Below, piece after piece: positions 8,571-17,870 of a stretch of DNA of 64,000 bases (its first letter is position 1; each line of letters opens with the position of its first letter). The notes beneath the pieces are model-generated. The model had not been told where the DNA came from. It made no database searches and saw only the letters and a list, made by a program, of their open reading frames with translations. A program made the translations under genes and the position numbers. Origin of the DNA: Levilactobacillus tongjiangensis (GTDB taxonomy: Bacteria > Bacillota > Bacilli > Lactobacillales > Lactobacillaceae); assembly GCF_003946345.1 (NCBI RefSeq), contig NZ_RHNY01000001.1, positions 164,469 to 228,468 of the forward strand, written 5' to 3'.

Positions 8571-8609
8571 AAAAAAATCCAGCACCTTAGAGGTGTTGGA
8601 TTTTTTTTG
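8571..8609. terminator. Bidirectional terminator between nhaC-type and DtxR-type genes
   Basis: The arms aatccagcacc and ggtgttggatt are flanked by an A-run on one side and a T-run on the other, so it can stop both converging transcripts. The regulator's stop codon lies inside it. Confidence 0.8.
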
Positions 8610-9243
8610 TGTAAATGTAGTCCGCGGCGTTGAGGTTTAGCGTAATTTCCCGGTGTTGTGGCAATTCCAAATACAACAGATTCAAGTTACGGTCACATTT
8701 GGTAATTGTCACGGGAACGTCCAATGGCAACGCAATCTCTTGCAGGTAGTCCACCAAGTCGGCTGTTTCTAAGTAACTTTGACAAATGACTTGCTGGCCG
8801 GTCACCACGTCACTGAGGCGGGTGATATGGGTGTCATCCAGGACGTGACAGGGCGCCAGAATGCCGCCAAAGGGGCTACGTTCTGGTCGGCCAAGATAAG
8901 AATTAAGGGCAGCGGCGGTTGCCGGTGTCAGTGTGTCTGCCATGGCCCAGGCCTGAGCCGGAACCTCTGATAAAGGCAATTTCAATTGTTGTGTTAAGAA
9001 AACCTCACAAAGCCGGTAGTTATGTAGTAGTTGGCAAGCGAGGTGGCGCCCTCGGTCGGTGAGGGTGACCCCAGTGTAGCGACGGCGGTCGACCAATTCG
9101 TCACGTTGTAGTAGTCGCGTGGTTTCAGTCACAGTGGCGGGTGAAACATTGGCGAAGTGGCGAATCTGTTTGTTGCTGACTCGTGGCCGAGCATAACTGC
9201 ACTCAGCAATGATTTTTAAATATGAATGACGCTGGTGTTGCAT
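8587..9243 (-). CDS. DtxR/MntR-like transcriptional regulator with an altered metal site
   Basis: A 218-residue regulator with a winged helix (ISNKQ-like VSNKQIRHFANVSPATVTETTRLL, about residues 23-46), a dimerisation helix region, and a C-terminal SH3-like FeoA domain (DVPVTITKCDRNLNLLYLEL). It lies divergent from mntH, so control of Mn2+ uptake is likely. Oddly, the family's metal-ligand helix (H-x-x-A-E-x-x-E-H in homologues) reads PAQAWAMADTL here, and the family's HRL-x-E is YRLCE. The canonical ligands therefore seem lost. It may sense differently or act without metal. Confidence 0.85.
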   Translation of the reverse strand: MQHQRHSYLKIIAECSYARPRVSNKQIRHFANVSPATVTETTRLLQRDELVDRRRYTGVTLTDRGRHLACQLLHNYRLCEVFLTQQLKLPLSEVPAQAWAMADTLTPATAAALNSYLGRPERSPFGGILAPCHVLDDTHITRLSDVVTGQQVICQSYLETADLVDYLQEIALPLDVPVTITKCDRNLNLLYLELPQHREITLNLNAADYIYTKKIQHL

Positions 9244-9281
9244 CTAATCAACTCCCCAGTAAGACCAGAAAATGTTAATCT

Positions 9282-9300
9282 CCCCTAAAAAAATGTTTTT
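9282..9300. promoter_or_regulatory. Candidate operator repeat 1 of the mntH intergenic region
   Basis: The string cccctaaaaaaatgtttt at 9282 is nearly repeated at 9551 (cccctaaaaaagtgttt) in the same 383 bp divergent region. This copy sits 39 bp before the regulator's start codon, so it could mediate autoregulation. The operator role is inference. Confidence 0.45.
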
Positions 9301-9550
9301 CCAACTAAAAGTTTACCTGTAAGTGGCAGTCGTTGCAAGTTATCTTTTTCTAACCATAATTTTGGTGACTAATTGTGCGTACTTTTAGAAAGTAAATGCC
9401 GTAGACTGGGCATTCTTTCACTGATTTAAAATTATTTTTGAATAAATCTTCGGGTATTTTGGTCAGTGAAATGATGACTGGACTAGCAGTGATGAAAGCG
9501 CTTAAAATACTAAAGCTAAAATTAACTTAGGCGTATTAAAGAGTTAAGTG

Positions 9551-9594
9551 CCCCTAAAAAAGTGTTTGATTTAGCAAAACATTGGGTTACAATG
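9551..9594 (+). promoter_or_regulatory. Candidate operator repeat 2 with mntH promoter
   Basis: The second cccctaaaaaagtgttt copy (9551-9567) overlaps a possible -35 (tttgat). A tacaat -10 box follows at 9589-9594, about 33 bp before the mntH start. A repressor bound here would block the promoter. The remainder of the 9244-9626 gap shows no gene. Confidence 0.45.
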
Positions 9595-9626
9595 GGTCTT
9601 GTAGGAAATAGAAGGGGGTCTTCGTT

Positions 9627-11213
9627 TTGAGTGATACACCAAAGAAGCACAAACTCATTGAGTACGCCAACGGGCGCTCACTTGAAGAGATTAACGGTAC
9701 GGTTAAAGTACCCAAGGGGAAAGGGTTCTGGAAAACATTATTTATGTATTCCGGGCCTGGCGCGTTAGTTGCGGTTGGTTACATGGATCCAGGTAACTGG
9801 TCAACGTCCATCACTGGTGGGCAAAATTTCCAATATCTATTAATGTCGATTATCTTGATCTCAAGTTTGATCGCGATGTTGTTGCAATACATGGCGGCTA
9901 AACTTGGTATCGTGAGTCAGATGGATTTGGCCCAAGCTATTCGGGCCCGGACAAGTAAGTCCTTGGGAATTGTCTTATGGATCATGACAGAATTTGCGAT
10001 TATGGCCACGGATATTGCGGAAGTTATTGGGGCGGCGATTGCCCTGTATCTGCTCTTCCACATTCCATTGATTGTTGCGGTATTTATTACGGTATTAGAT
10101 GTTTTGCTATTATTACTGCTGACTAAGATTGGTTTCCGGAAAATTGAAGCCATCGTAGTTTGTCTGATTCTGGTTATCTTAGTGGTCTTTGCCTACGAAG
10201 TGGCATTGTCTAATCCCGATTGGGGTGGCGTGATTGGCGGTTTAGTGCCAAGCGCTAAGACGATTTCTTCGACACCACAGGTTGGTGGTCAAACCCCAAT
10301 CAGTGGGGCATTAGGAATTATTGGGGCCACGGTCATGCCACATAACCTTTACCTGCATTCAGCGATTTCGCAAACCCGGGAAATCGACCACAATGATGAA
10401 GAGGATGTTGCACGTACAGTTAAGTTCACCAGCTGGGATTCCAACATTCAGTTGACCTTAGCCTTCTTCGTCAATGCTTTACTGTTGGTCATGGGGGTTG
10501 CTGTGTTCAAGAGTGGTTCCGTGAAGGACCCATCGTTCTTCGGCCTGTTCCAAGCCTTATCCGATACGAGCACCATGAGTAACGGTGTCCTGGCTGGAGT
10601 AGCTAAAACAGGAATTCTATCAACACTGTTTGCCGTTGCCTTACTGGCTTCTGGGCAAAACTCAACTATCACAGGGACTTTGACGGGTCAAGTTATCATG
10701 GAAGGTTTCGTTCACATGCGGATGCCACTGTGGTTACGGCGGTTAGTCACCCGATTGATTTCTGTGATTCCAGTTCTGATTTGTGTGATGTTAACGAGTG
10801 GCAAGAGTGCGATTGCTGAACACGAAGCTTTGAACGACTTAATGAACAACTCGCAAGTCTTTCTGGCATTTGCGTTACCTTTCTCCATGCTGCCGTTGTT
10901 GCTAATGACGGATAGCAAGTTGGAAATGGGTAAGCGGTTCAAGAACACTCTGTGGGTCAAGATTCTAGGCTGGATTTCTGTGTTAGCCCTGACCTACCTG
11001 AACCTGATTAATATGCCAGCGTCCATTCAAGGCTTTTATGGAGATGCGATTACAGCTGGTCAAAAGGTTTTCGCAAACAATTTGGCCTATGTCTTGGATG
11101 CTGCAATCATTGCTATGTTGATCTGGACGGTTCTTGAGTTACACCGTGGTAGTAAGCGGGTTGCCGCTCAGCTCCGTGCTGAACAGGACGCAACCACGAA
11201 AGAGGAGGCCTAA
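9627..11213 (+). CDS. mntH: Nramp-family divalent metal transporter MntH (first copy)
   Basis: A 528-residue proton-coupled Mn2+/Fe2+ importer of the Nramp family. The two metal-binding unwound helices are intact: DPGNWSTSITGG (TM1, about residue 53) and MPHNLYLHSA (TM6). About 11 membrane segments are visible. The start is TTG at 9627 after a gaaggggg Shine-Dalgarno. The next gene, a UspA protein, begins 3 nt after its stop, so they are co-translated. The whole mntH-usp pair is repeated immediately downstream. The N-terminal segment KKHKLIEYANGRSLEEING is identical in both copies. Confidence 0.95.
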   Translation: MSDTPKKHKLIEYANGRSLEEINGTVKVPKGKGFWKTLFMYSGPGALVAVGYMDPGNWSTSITGGQNFQYLLMSIILISSLIAMLLQYMAAKLGIVSQMDLAQAIRARTSKSLGIVLWIMTEFAIMATDIAEVIGAAIALYLLFHIPLIVAVFITVLDVLLLLLLTKIGFRKIEAIVVCLILVILVVFAYEVALSNPDWGGVIGGLVPSAKTISSTPQVGGQTPISGALGIIGATVMPHNLYLHSAISQTREIDHNDEEDVARTVKFTSWDSNIQLTLAFFVNALLLVMGVAVFKSGSVKDPSFFGLFQALSDTSTMSNGVLAGVAKTGILSTLFAVALLASGQNSTITGTLTGQVIMEGFVHMRMPLWLRRLVTRLISVIPVLICVMLTSGKSAIAEHEALNDLMNNSQVFLAFALPFSMLPLLLMTDSKLEMGKRFKNTLWVKILGWISVLALTYLNLINMPASIQGFYGDAITAGQKVFANNLAYVLDAAIIAMLIWTVLELHRGSKRVAAQLRAEQDATTKEEA

Positions 11214-11216
11214 GCG

Positions 11217-11648
11217 ATGGCAACGACTTTTAAGCGGATTTTAGTGGGGGTCGATGATTCGGCGGACGCCTTATTAGCCTTTGATTACGCGATTCACCAG
11301 GCAAAGAAGGACGATGCTGAACTGGTCATTGTCTCCGTCTTGGAAAATGATGAAATGAACGTGTACCAAGCATTAGACAGTGATTACATCCATGGGGAGC
11401 GGGATGCACTGAAGGAACACGTTAAAACGTATCAACAACAGGCTGAAGAGGCAGGCGTTACCAAGGTTAAGGTGATCATCGCTGAGGGGGAACCTGGTGA
11501 AACAATCGTGAAGAATGTGATTCCTCACGTTGAACCGGATTTACTAGTGATTGGTTCGATTGCCAAGAAGGGTGTTAGCCGGCATTTTGGGAGTCAGGCC
11601 GCCTACATGGCCAAGTACGCCAAAATTTCGGTTATGGTAGTCCGTTAA
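11217..11648 (+). CDS. Universal stress protein, paired with mntH copy 1
   Basis: A 143-residue UspA protein with the full nucleotide-binding pattern: RILVGVDDSADA at the N-terminus and VIGSIAKKGVSRHFGSQAAYMAKYA before the C-terminal SVMVVR strand. It starts 3 nt after mntH stops, so it is in the same operon. Its partner role with the transporter is unknown, but the pairing is preserved in the duplicate. Strict linkage suggests that it modulates or senses metal stress, which is inference. Confidence 0.93.
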   Translation: MATTFKRILVGVDDSADALLAFDYAIHQAKKDDAELVIVSVLENDEMNVYQALDSDYIHGERDALKEHVKTYQQQAEEAGVTKVKVIIAEGEPGETIVKNVIPHVEPDLLVIGSIAKKGVSRHFGSQAAYMAKYAKISVMVVR

Positions 11649-11840
11649 ACATTACGAAAGTAAAATGACTTATCCGAAGTCGGTCAAGCTGGAAGTCCAG
11701 CCTGGCCGGCTTTTTGCGACCGATTGTTTGGTGGCACCGAAAAAATTTTCAAATGGGACGGCAAACGGTACTTTTCGTGAGCGACTAGCCTTACACTTGC
11801 CGTGGCTCAGGTAAGGTGGGTCGTTAGGGGGAGTGATTGG

Positions 11841-13403
11841 ATGGACAAGGAAAAGAAACACAAGCTGATTGAGTATGCTAACGGACGGTCGCTGGAAGAG
11901 ATCAATGGCACGGTTAAGGTTCCCAAAGATCTAGGATTCTGGAAAACATTGTTTGCTTATTCAGGACCTGGTGCGTTGGTTGCCGTGGGGTATATGGATC
12001 CTGGAAACTGGTCAACTTCCATTACTGGTGGTCAAAACTTTCAATATTTGTTGATGTCTGTCATCTTGATGTCAAGTTTGATTGCGATGCTCTTACAGTA
12101 CATGGCAGCTAAACTTGGCATCGTGAGTCAGATGGATTTGGCCCAAGCTATTCGGGCGCGGACCAGTAAATCATTAGGGGTAGTTCTGTGGTTACTCACA
12201 GAGTTAGCCATTATGGCGACGGATATTGCTGAAGTCATTGGCGCGGCAATTGCGTTGTACCTACTCTTTCACATTCCATTGGTCATTGCCGTCTTTATCA
12301 CGGTGTTTGATGTCCTGTTGCTTTTACTCTTAACGAAGGTGGGGTTCCGCAAGATTGAAGCCATTGTTGTTTGTTTGATCATGGTGATTCTGTTCGTTTT
12401 CGTTTATCAAGTTGCACTATCCAAGCCAGACTGGTTGGGGGTGGTCAAAGGACTGATCCCAACGACTAAAACTTTTTCCACGGGTACGCAGGTCAGTGGG
12501 ATGACGCCGTTGAACGGAGCATTGGGCATCATTGGTGCGACCGTCATGCCACATAACTTATACTTGCATTCTGCTATTTCTCAAACCCGGTCGATCGATC
12601 ATGATGATGAGGACGATGTGGCGCGGACGGTTAAATTTGCAGGACTGGATTCAAATATTCAGTTGACCTTTGCTTTCTTCGTCAATGCTTTACTCCTAAT
12701 CATGGGGGTCGCGGTCTTCAAGACTGGTGCAGTCAAGGACCCCTCGTTCTTCGGGCTGTTCCACGCGTTGTCAGATACCAGTACCATGAGCAACGGGTTA
12801 TTGAGCAGCGTTGCACGGACCGGTGTTTTATCTACGCTGTTCGCGGTGGCCTTGCTAGCTTCCGGGCAAAATTCCACAATTACTGGGACGTTATCTGGGC
12901 AAGTTATTATGGAGGGTTTCGTTCACATGCGAATGCCATTGTGGCTGCGGCGGTTGGTGACCCGGCTATTATCCGTAATTCCTGTCTTGATCTGTGTCAT
13001 GTTGACCAGTGGGAAGAGCGACATTGCTGAACACGAGGCCCTCAACGACTTAATGAACAACTCACAAGTTTTTCTGGCGTTTGCGTTGCCCTTCTCGATG
13101 TTACCGTTGCTGATGATGACGGATAGCAAGTTAGAGATGGGGGAACGGTTCAAGAATTCCTGGTGGCTAAAGATTCTGGGATGGTTCTCCGTCATTAGTT
13201 TGACGTTTTTGAATATGGAAGGCTTGCCGGGCCAGGTCCAAGGCTTTTTCGGGAGCAATGTGACGGGCGACAAGCTGCTGCTTGCCAATAGTATTGCGTA
13301 CGGCTTGATTTTTGCAGTGTTGGCGTTGTTAACGTGGACGGTCGTTGATTTACACCGCGGTAATCGGCGGTTGGCGGCAGCCAAAGCTAAGGATTCAGAG
13401 TAG
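11841..13403 (+). CDS. mntH: Nramp-family divalent metal transporter MntH (second copy)
   Basis: A 520-residue paralogue of the preceding transporter, with DPGNWSTSITGG and MPHNLYLHSA both kept. By eye most of the core is identical; divergence concentrates in the external loop around residues 215-235 and the last 60 residues. I chose ATG at 11841, preceded by taggggag, over the longer in-frame reading. A 192 bp gap after the first usp contains a possible weak terminator (ggtcaagctgg with ccagcctggcc) and probably a separate promoter. Differing termini suggest divergence in regulation or metal preference. Confidence 0.95.
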   Translation: MDKEKKHKLIEYANGRSLEEINGTVKVPKDLGFWKTLFAYSGPGALVAVGYMDPGNWSTSITGGQNFQYLLMSVILMSSLIAMLLQYMAAKLGIVSQMDLAQAIRARTSKSLGVVLWLLTELAIMATDIAEVIGAAIALYLLFHIPLVIAVFITVFDVLLLLLLTKVGFRKIEAIVVCLIMVILFVFVYQVALSKPDWLGVVKGLIPTTKTFSTGTQVSGMTPLNGALGIIGATVMPHNLYLHSAISQTRSIDHDDEDDVARTVKFAGLDSNIQLTFAFFVNALLLIMGVAVFKTGAVKDPSFFGLFHALSDTSTMSNGLLSSVARTGVLSTLFAVALLASGQNSTITGTLSGQVIMEGFVHMRMPLWLRRLVTRLLSVIPVLICVMLTSGKSDIAEHEALNDLMNNSQVFLAFALPFSMLPLLMMTDSKLEMGERFKNSWWLKILGWFSVISLTFLNMEGLPGQVQGFFGSNVTGDKLLLANSIAYGLIFAVLALLTWTVVDLHRGNRRLAAAKAKDSE

Positions 13404-13415
13404 GGGGAAGGATAC

Positions 13416-13847
13416 ATGCCAACAACTTTCAAAAGGATTTTAGTTGGGGTGGATGATTCGGCGGACGCCTTACTAGCATTTGATTACGCGATTCATCAAG
13501 CAGTTCGGGATGAGGCGGAGCTAGTGATTGTGTCTGTCCTAGAAAATGAAACGATGAGTGTCTATCAAGTTTTGGACAATGACTACATTCATGGCGAATA
13601 TGATGAATTGAAGGCGCACATTCAACGTTACCAGCAACAGGCTCGTGATGCCGGGGTTAAGCATGTGCGGATGATGATTGCGGAGGGTGAGCCCGGTGAA
13701 ACGATCGTTAAGGATGTGATTCCCCAGGTGCAGCCAGATATTTTGGTGGTCGGATCGATTGCTAAGAAGGGTGTCAGTCGACACTTTGGCAGTCAGGCGG
13801 CCTACATGGCCAAATACGCACCCGTTTCGGTATTAGTTGTTCGGTAG
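13416..13847 (+). CDS. Universal stress protein, paired with mntH copy 2
   Basis: A 143-residue UspA paralogue of the 11217-11648 protein, sharing RILVGVDDSADALLAFDYA and VGSIAKKGVSRHFGSQA. It starts 12 nt after the second mntH with aagga as Shine-Dalgarno. It completes the tandem duplication of the transporter-Usp unit and is followed by a strong bidirectional terminator. Confidence 0.93.
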   Translation: MPTTFKRILVGVDDSADALLAFDYAIHQAVRDEAELVIVSVLENETMSVYQVLDNDYIHGEYDELKAHIQRYQQQARDAGVKHVRMMIAEGEPGETIVKDVIPQVQPDILVVGSIAKKGVSRHFGSQAAYMAKYAPVSVLVVR

Positions 13848-13861
13848 TTTTATTAGAATAG

Positions 13862-13912
13862 AAAAAACACGTCGTAAAAATCAGGTTACCTGATTTTCAC
13901 GGCGTGTTTTTG
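13862..13912. terminator. Bidirectional terminator between usp and guaC
   Basis: A long hairpin with arms aacacgtcgtaaaaatcagg and cctgattttcacggcgtgtt, an A-run on the left and T-run on the right. It ends both converging transcripts. Confidence 0.88.
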
Positions 13913-13917
13913 TTTAA

Positions 13918-14904
13918 TTAATAACTATCGCCATTCAAGATGGAACTCTTAACGATGACGTAGTCGACCGTTCGAATATCCAAGAGATTACGACCGCCCG
14001 CGTAGGAAATAGAAGATTGTAAGTCCTCTTTCATAGCGTTGAGCGTGTTCGCAATATCACCACGGAATGGGACCAACATTTGCTTACCTTCGACGTTACG
14101 GTAGGCGCCCTTTTGTTTCTCAGAGGCGGAACCCCAGTATTGCTTGAAGGTCCGACCGTCGATGGTCAGTAAGCTATCAGGGGATTGTTCGTGACCGGCC
14201 AGCATTGAACCAATCATGACCATGCTAGCGCCAAATCGAACTGACTTAGCGATGTCCCCGTTATACCGGATACCACCGTCGGCAATGATTGGCTTGCGGG
14301 CAGCTTTGGCACATAGCCGTAAGGCAGCTAGTTGCCAACCACCGGTCCCGAAGCCGGTCTTGAGCTTCGTGATGCAGGCCTTACCAGGACCAATACCAAC
14401 TTTAGTAGCGTCGGCACCAGCATTTTCCAGTTCACGGACAGCTTCGGGGGTGCCGACGTTACCGGCAATAACGAAGCTGTCTGGCAGGTGCGTTTTGATT
14501 TGCTTAATCATGCGAATCACGGCGTCACTGTGGCCGTGAGCAATGTCGATGGTAATGTATTCTGGCACCAAGTTAGCGGTGGCCAGCTCTTCAATGAAAG
14601 CTTGTTCATCGGGTTTGACCCCAACACTAATGGATGCAAAGAGTGATTTTTCATGCATCCGTTCGATAAATCCGCGCCGTTCTTCAGGTTGGAAGCGGTG
14701 CATCACGTAAAAGTAATCGTGTTGCGCCAGCCAAATAGCCAGCGGTTCATTGATTACCGTTTCCATGTTGGCTGGTACTACTGGAATTTTAAACCGGTGA
14801 GGGCCAAATTCAATGCTGGTATCAGCTTCACTACGGCTTTCAATGATACATTTATTGGGAATTAATTGGATGTCTTCGTAATCAAATACTTCAGCAGGAT
14901 GCAT
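13918..14904 (-). CDS. guaC: GMP reductase
   Basis: A 328-residue IMPDH/GMPR-family TIM barrel without CBS domains, which indicates GMP reductase (GMP + NADPH to IMP + NH3) rather than IMP dehydrogenase. The catalytic Cys loop [18 protein letters not shown], the DGGIRYNGD phosphate site and the C-terminal [17 protein letters not shown] flap are present. ATG at 14904 is favoured, being 9 nt after aagga; GTG at 14913 abuts the Shine-Dalgarno. It lies 27 bp downstream of purA, forming a salvage unit that moves guanine nucleotides to IMP and then AMP. Confidence 0.95.
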   Translation of the reverse strand: MHPAEVFDYEDIQLIPNKCIIESRSEADTSIEFGPHRFKIPVVPANMETVINEPLAIWLAQHDYFYVMHRFQPEERRGFIERMHEKSLFASISVGVKPDEQAFIEELATANLVPEYITIDIAHGHSDAVIRMIKQIKTHLPDSFVIAGNVGTPEAVRELENAGADATKVGIGPGKACITKLKTGFGTGGWQLAALRLCAKAARKPIIADGGIRYNGDIAKSVRFGASMVMIGSMLAGHEQSPDSLLTIDGRTFKQYWGSASEKQKGAYRNVEGKQMLVPFRGDIANTLNAMKEDLQSSISYAGGRNLLDIRTVDYVIVKSSILNGDSY

Positions 14905-14931
14905 GTGGGTCACTCCTTGTACTTAGTTAGG

Positions 14932-16218
14932 TTAGGCGTTCCAGACGTCTTGTAAGATGTTGGTTTGTTCCCGGTCAGGACCGACGGAAAGAGTAGCCAG
15001 ATCAACGCCGACTAATTCAGCCAAACGCTTCACGTAGTTTTGTGCGTTAACGGGCAGTTCCTCAACGGAATGACAGTGGGTGATATCTTCCGTCCAGCCA
15101 GGGAATTCTTCGTAGATTGGTTGGCAAGCGTCCAAGTCGACCAAACTAGCTGGGTAATGATAGATGGTTTCGCCGTTTAATTCGTAAGCGGTACATAGCT
15201 TCAAGGTCTTTAACCCGGTTAAAACGTCTAAACAGTTCAATGAAAGACTAGTTAAACCGGAAACCCGCTTGGCGTGACGAAGGACAACGCTATCGAACCA
15301 GCCGATTCGGCGAGGCCGTTTCGTAACCGTTCCGTATTCATGACCAACTTCGCGAATCGTATCGCCAATTTCGTCAAATAATTCAGTTGGAAATGGGCCG
15401 TCACCAACTCGGGATGTGTAAGCCTTGCAAACACCGACAACGTGGTCGATCTTGGTAGGGCCAACACCGGAGCCGATGGTAACACCACCTGCAACTGGGT
15501 TGGATGATGTGACGAATGGGTACGTTCCGTGGTCGATATCAAGCATGACCCCTTGAGCACCTTCAAAGAGGACGTTCTTACCGGCGTCGATGGCATCGTT
15601 GATGACAACGGAAGTGTCGGTAACGTGGCCTTTGATTTGTTGCCCTAAGGCGTAGTATTTATTGAAGACTTCGTCAAAGTCTAAAGGTTCTTCATCATAT
15701 AATTTGGTTAAAACATTGTTCTTTTCGATTAAGTTTTGGCGCAGCTTGTCAGCAAAGATATCGTGGTCCAATAAGTCGGCCACCCGAATACCAATTCGTT
15801 CGGCCTTGTCCATATAGGCAGGGCCGATACCCTTGTTCGTAGTCCCAATCTTGTTTTCCTTGGCCTTTTCTTGCGCCTGATCTAACAGGATGTGATAAGG
15901 CAAGATGACGTGGGCACGGTTAGAGATTCGTAAATTATCGGTTGCGACGCCATGTTCGTTAAGGTAGGCCAGTTCTTCAATTAAAGATTCTGGATTTAAG
16001 ACGACACCGTTACCAATCACACTAGTCTTGTCGGCGTAGAAGATCCCTGAAGGAATCAAGCGTAACTTGAACGTCTGACCATTAAAGACGATGGTATGAC
16101 CGGCATTGTCACCACCTTGGTAGCGGGCAATGACATCAGCCTTCTCACTCAGAAAATCCGTGATCTTTCCTTTACCTTCATCGCCCCATTGACTACCAAC
16201 TACTACTGTTGATGACAT
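14932..16218 (-). CDS. purA: Adenylosuccinate synthetase
   Basis: A 428-residue GTP-dependent enzyme making adenylosuccinate from IMP and aspartate. The P-loop [14 protein letters not shown] opens the protein, followed by [25 protein letters not shown] and the C-terminal [11 protein letters not shown] and [10 protein letters not shown] motifs. The start is ATG at 16218, 8 nt after gagg. It is divergent from purB, the next enzyme of the pathway, and heads the purA-guaC operon. A candidate PurBox lies about 60 bp upstream. Confidence 0.97.
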   Translation of the reverse strand: MSSTVVVGSQWGDEGKGKITDFLSEKADVIARYQGGDNAGHTIVFNGQTFKLRLIPSGIFYADKTSVIGNGVVLNPESLIEELAYLNEHGVATDNLRISNRAHVILPYHILLDQAQEKAKENKIGTTNKGIGPAYMDKAERIGIRVADLLDHDIFADKLRQNLIEKNNVLTKLYDEEPLDFDEVFNKYYALGQQIKGHVTDTSVVINDAIDAGKNVLFEGAQGVMLDIDHGTYPFVTSSNPVAGGVTIGSGVGPTKIDHVVGVCKAYTSRVGDGPFPTELFDEIGDTIREVGHEYGTVTKRPRRIGWFDSVVLRHAKRVSGLTSLSLNCLDVLTGLKTLKLCTAYELNGETIYHYPASLVDLDACQPIYEEFPGWTEDITHCHSVEELPVNAQNYVKRLAELVGVDLATLSVGPDREQTNILQDVWNA

Positions 16219-16277
16219 TGCAAACACCTCATCGTTATTATTTGCTAGGCCGAACGCCCAGCAGAAATAAGTGTATC

Positions 16278-16289
16278 AAGTTCGGGTGG
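16278..16289 (-). promoter_or_regulatory. Weak candidate PurBox upstream of purA
   Basis: On the minus strand ccacccgaactt contains the CCGAAC core of the Gram-positive PurR box, but the flanks fit the consensus poorly. Confidence 0.35.
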
Positions 16290-16452
16290 GAAAAGCAAGC
16301 AAAAAACGAAGAATTATTTATTTATGTTAAGTTAAAGTTCTTTTAATTAAGGGAAACAACTAATTATATAAAGATATAAAGGTGAAATAACTAGCTAAAG
16401 TGGGATATTCTGTGATATGATTATCTGTGGAGAAAAAACGAATAAAGTCTTT

Positions 16453-16466
16453 AATGTTCGGGTTTT
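16453..16466 (-). promoter_or_regulatory. Candidate PurBox upstream of purB
   Basis: On the minus strand aaaacccgaacatt fits the PurBox consensus AWWWCCGAACWWT with one mismatch. It lies about 27 bp before the purB start codon. Regulation of purA and purB by a PurR protein is inferred. Confidence 0.55.
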
Positions 16467-16492
16467 ACCTGAATTCACGGGAGGAAAACACT

Positions 16493-17791
16493 ATGTTAGA
16501 GCGCTATACCCGACCAGAGATGGGCAGAATCTGGTCCCTTGAGAATCAATACCAGTCCTGGTTAGCTGTTGAAATTGCCATTGATGAAGCTTGGGCGCAG
16601 TTAGGCGAAGTGCCAGTTGCAGATGTTCAAAAAATCCGGGAGAATGCTAAATTTGACGTTGCGCGCATTGCTGAAATTGAAGCTGTGACCCACCATGATA
16701 TTGTAGCCTTCACGCGTAATGTTTCTGAGTCCCTGGGCGCTGAACGTAAGTGGATTCACTTTGGTGTGACGAGTACCGACGTGGTCGACACGGCTCAGGG
16801 GTACCGACTGAAGCAAGCTAATGCAGTCTTACGTCAGGACTTGGTTGCCATCATCGCGACGTTAAAACGATTAGCTCTTCAGTATAAAGAGACAGTCATG
16901 ATTGGTCGGACACATGGTATTCAAGCGGAACCTACGACATTTGGGTTAAAGTTAGCTCGTTTCTACGCTGAAATGCAACGCAACCTAGACCGGTTTGACC
17001 GGGTTGCTGCGGCCGTTGAGACTGGGAAAATTAGTGGGGCCGTGGGGACGTTTGCTAACGTGCCACCAGAAGTTGAAGCGTTCGTTTGCGACCAGTTAGG
17101 TATCAGTGCGCAGCCAGTTGCTAGTCAGGTGTTGCCACGAGATCTACATGCCGATTATATTGCCACGTTGGCCCTGATTGGGACCGGTGTTGAAAATATT
17201 GCGACGGAGATTCGGAGTTTGCAGCGTTCGGAAATTCATGAAGTGGAAGAACATTTCAACCCTGGTCAGAAGGGCTCCAGTGCTATGCCACACAAACGCA
17301 ATCCGATTGGTTCGGAGAACGTTACGGGATTGGCGCGGGTGCTACGAGGTACCATGGTCACCGCGTACGAAGACGTAAGCCTTTGGCATGAACGAGATAT
17401 TTCTCATTCATCTGCTGAACGGATGATTTTACCGGAAAGTACGACGTTGTTGGATTACATGCTGCATCGGATGAACAGCATTCTCAGCAACTTGGATGTC
17501 TTTCCAGAAACGATGAAAGCCAATATGGGACGAACCTATGGGTTGATCTACAGTCAACGGTTGTTGCTTAAACTGATTGAATCAGGGCTGAGTCGTGAAG
17601 CCGCGTATGATTTGGTTCAGCCGTTAACAGCTCAGGCGTGGGATGAACAAAAGCAATTTCGGCCGTTGGTTGAAGCCAAGCCAGAAATTACGGATCGCTT
17701 GACTCCCGAACAGATCGCCGATGCCTTTGACTATCACTACCATTTACGCCGGGTTGATTTCATCTTTCAACGACTGGGGTTAACGAAGTAG
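16493..17791 (+). CDS. purB: Adenylosuccinate lyase
   Basis: A 432-residue fumarase/aspartase-superfamily lyase that releases fumarate from adenylosuccinate and from SAICAR. The superfamily signature GSSAMPHKRNPIGSEN (about residues 262-277) is intact. TSTDVVDTAQ and GRTHGIQAEPTTFG carry the conserved His and Thr residues. The start is ATG at 16493, 8 nt after gggagg; a longer in-frame reading from upstream has no Shine-Dalgarno. Divergent orientation from purA gives a compact IMP-to-AMP module. Confidence 0.97.
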   Translation: MLERYTRPEMGRIWSLENQYQSWLAVEIAIDEAWAQLGEVPVADVQKIRENAKFDVARIAEIEAVTHHDIVAFTRNVSESLGAERKWIHFGVTSTDVVDTAQGYRLKQANAVLRQDLVAIIATLKRLALQYKETVMIGRTHGIQAEPTTFGLKLARFYAEMQRNLDRFDRVAAAVETGKISGAVGTFANVPPEVEAFVCDQLGISAQPVASQVLPRDLHADYIATLALIGTGVENIATEIRSLQRSEIHEVEEHFNPGQKGSSAMPHKRNPIGSENVTGLARVLRGTMVTAYEDVSLWHERDISHSSAERMILPESTTLLDYMLHRMNSILSNLDVFPETMKANMGRTYGLIYSQRLLLKLIESGLSREAAYDLVQPLTAQAWDEQKQFRPLVEAKPEITDRLTPEQIADAFDYHYHLRRVDFIFQRLGLTK

Positions 17792-17819
17792 AGACGTTTC
17801 TTTTTTTGAACCGTAACGC

Positions 17820-17868
17820 AAAAAAATCGCACCGTTCTTAGGGAAGAACGGTGCGATTTCTTTTCATG
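17820..17868. terminator. Terminator after purB, also strong on the minus strand
   Basis: Arms aatcgcaccgttctt and aagaacggtgcgatt form a 15-bp stem. The T-run is weaker on the plus strand (tttctttt) than on the minus strand (seven T), so it may also end a minus-strand transcript coming from the hairpin array at 17871-18045. Confidence 0.85.
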
Positions 17869-17870
17869 AG

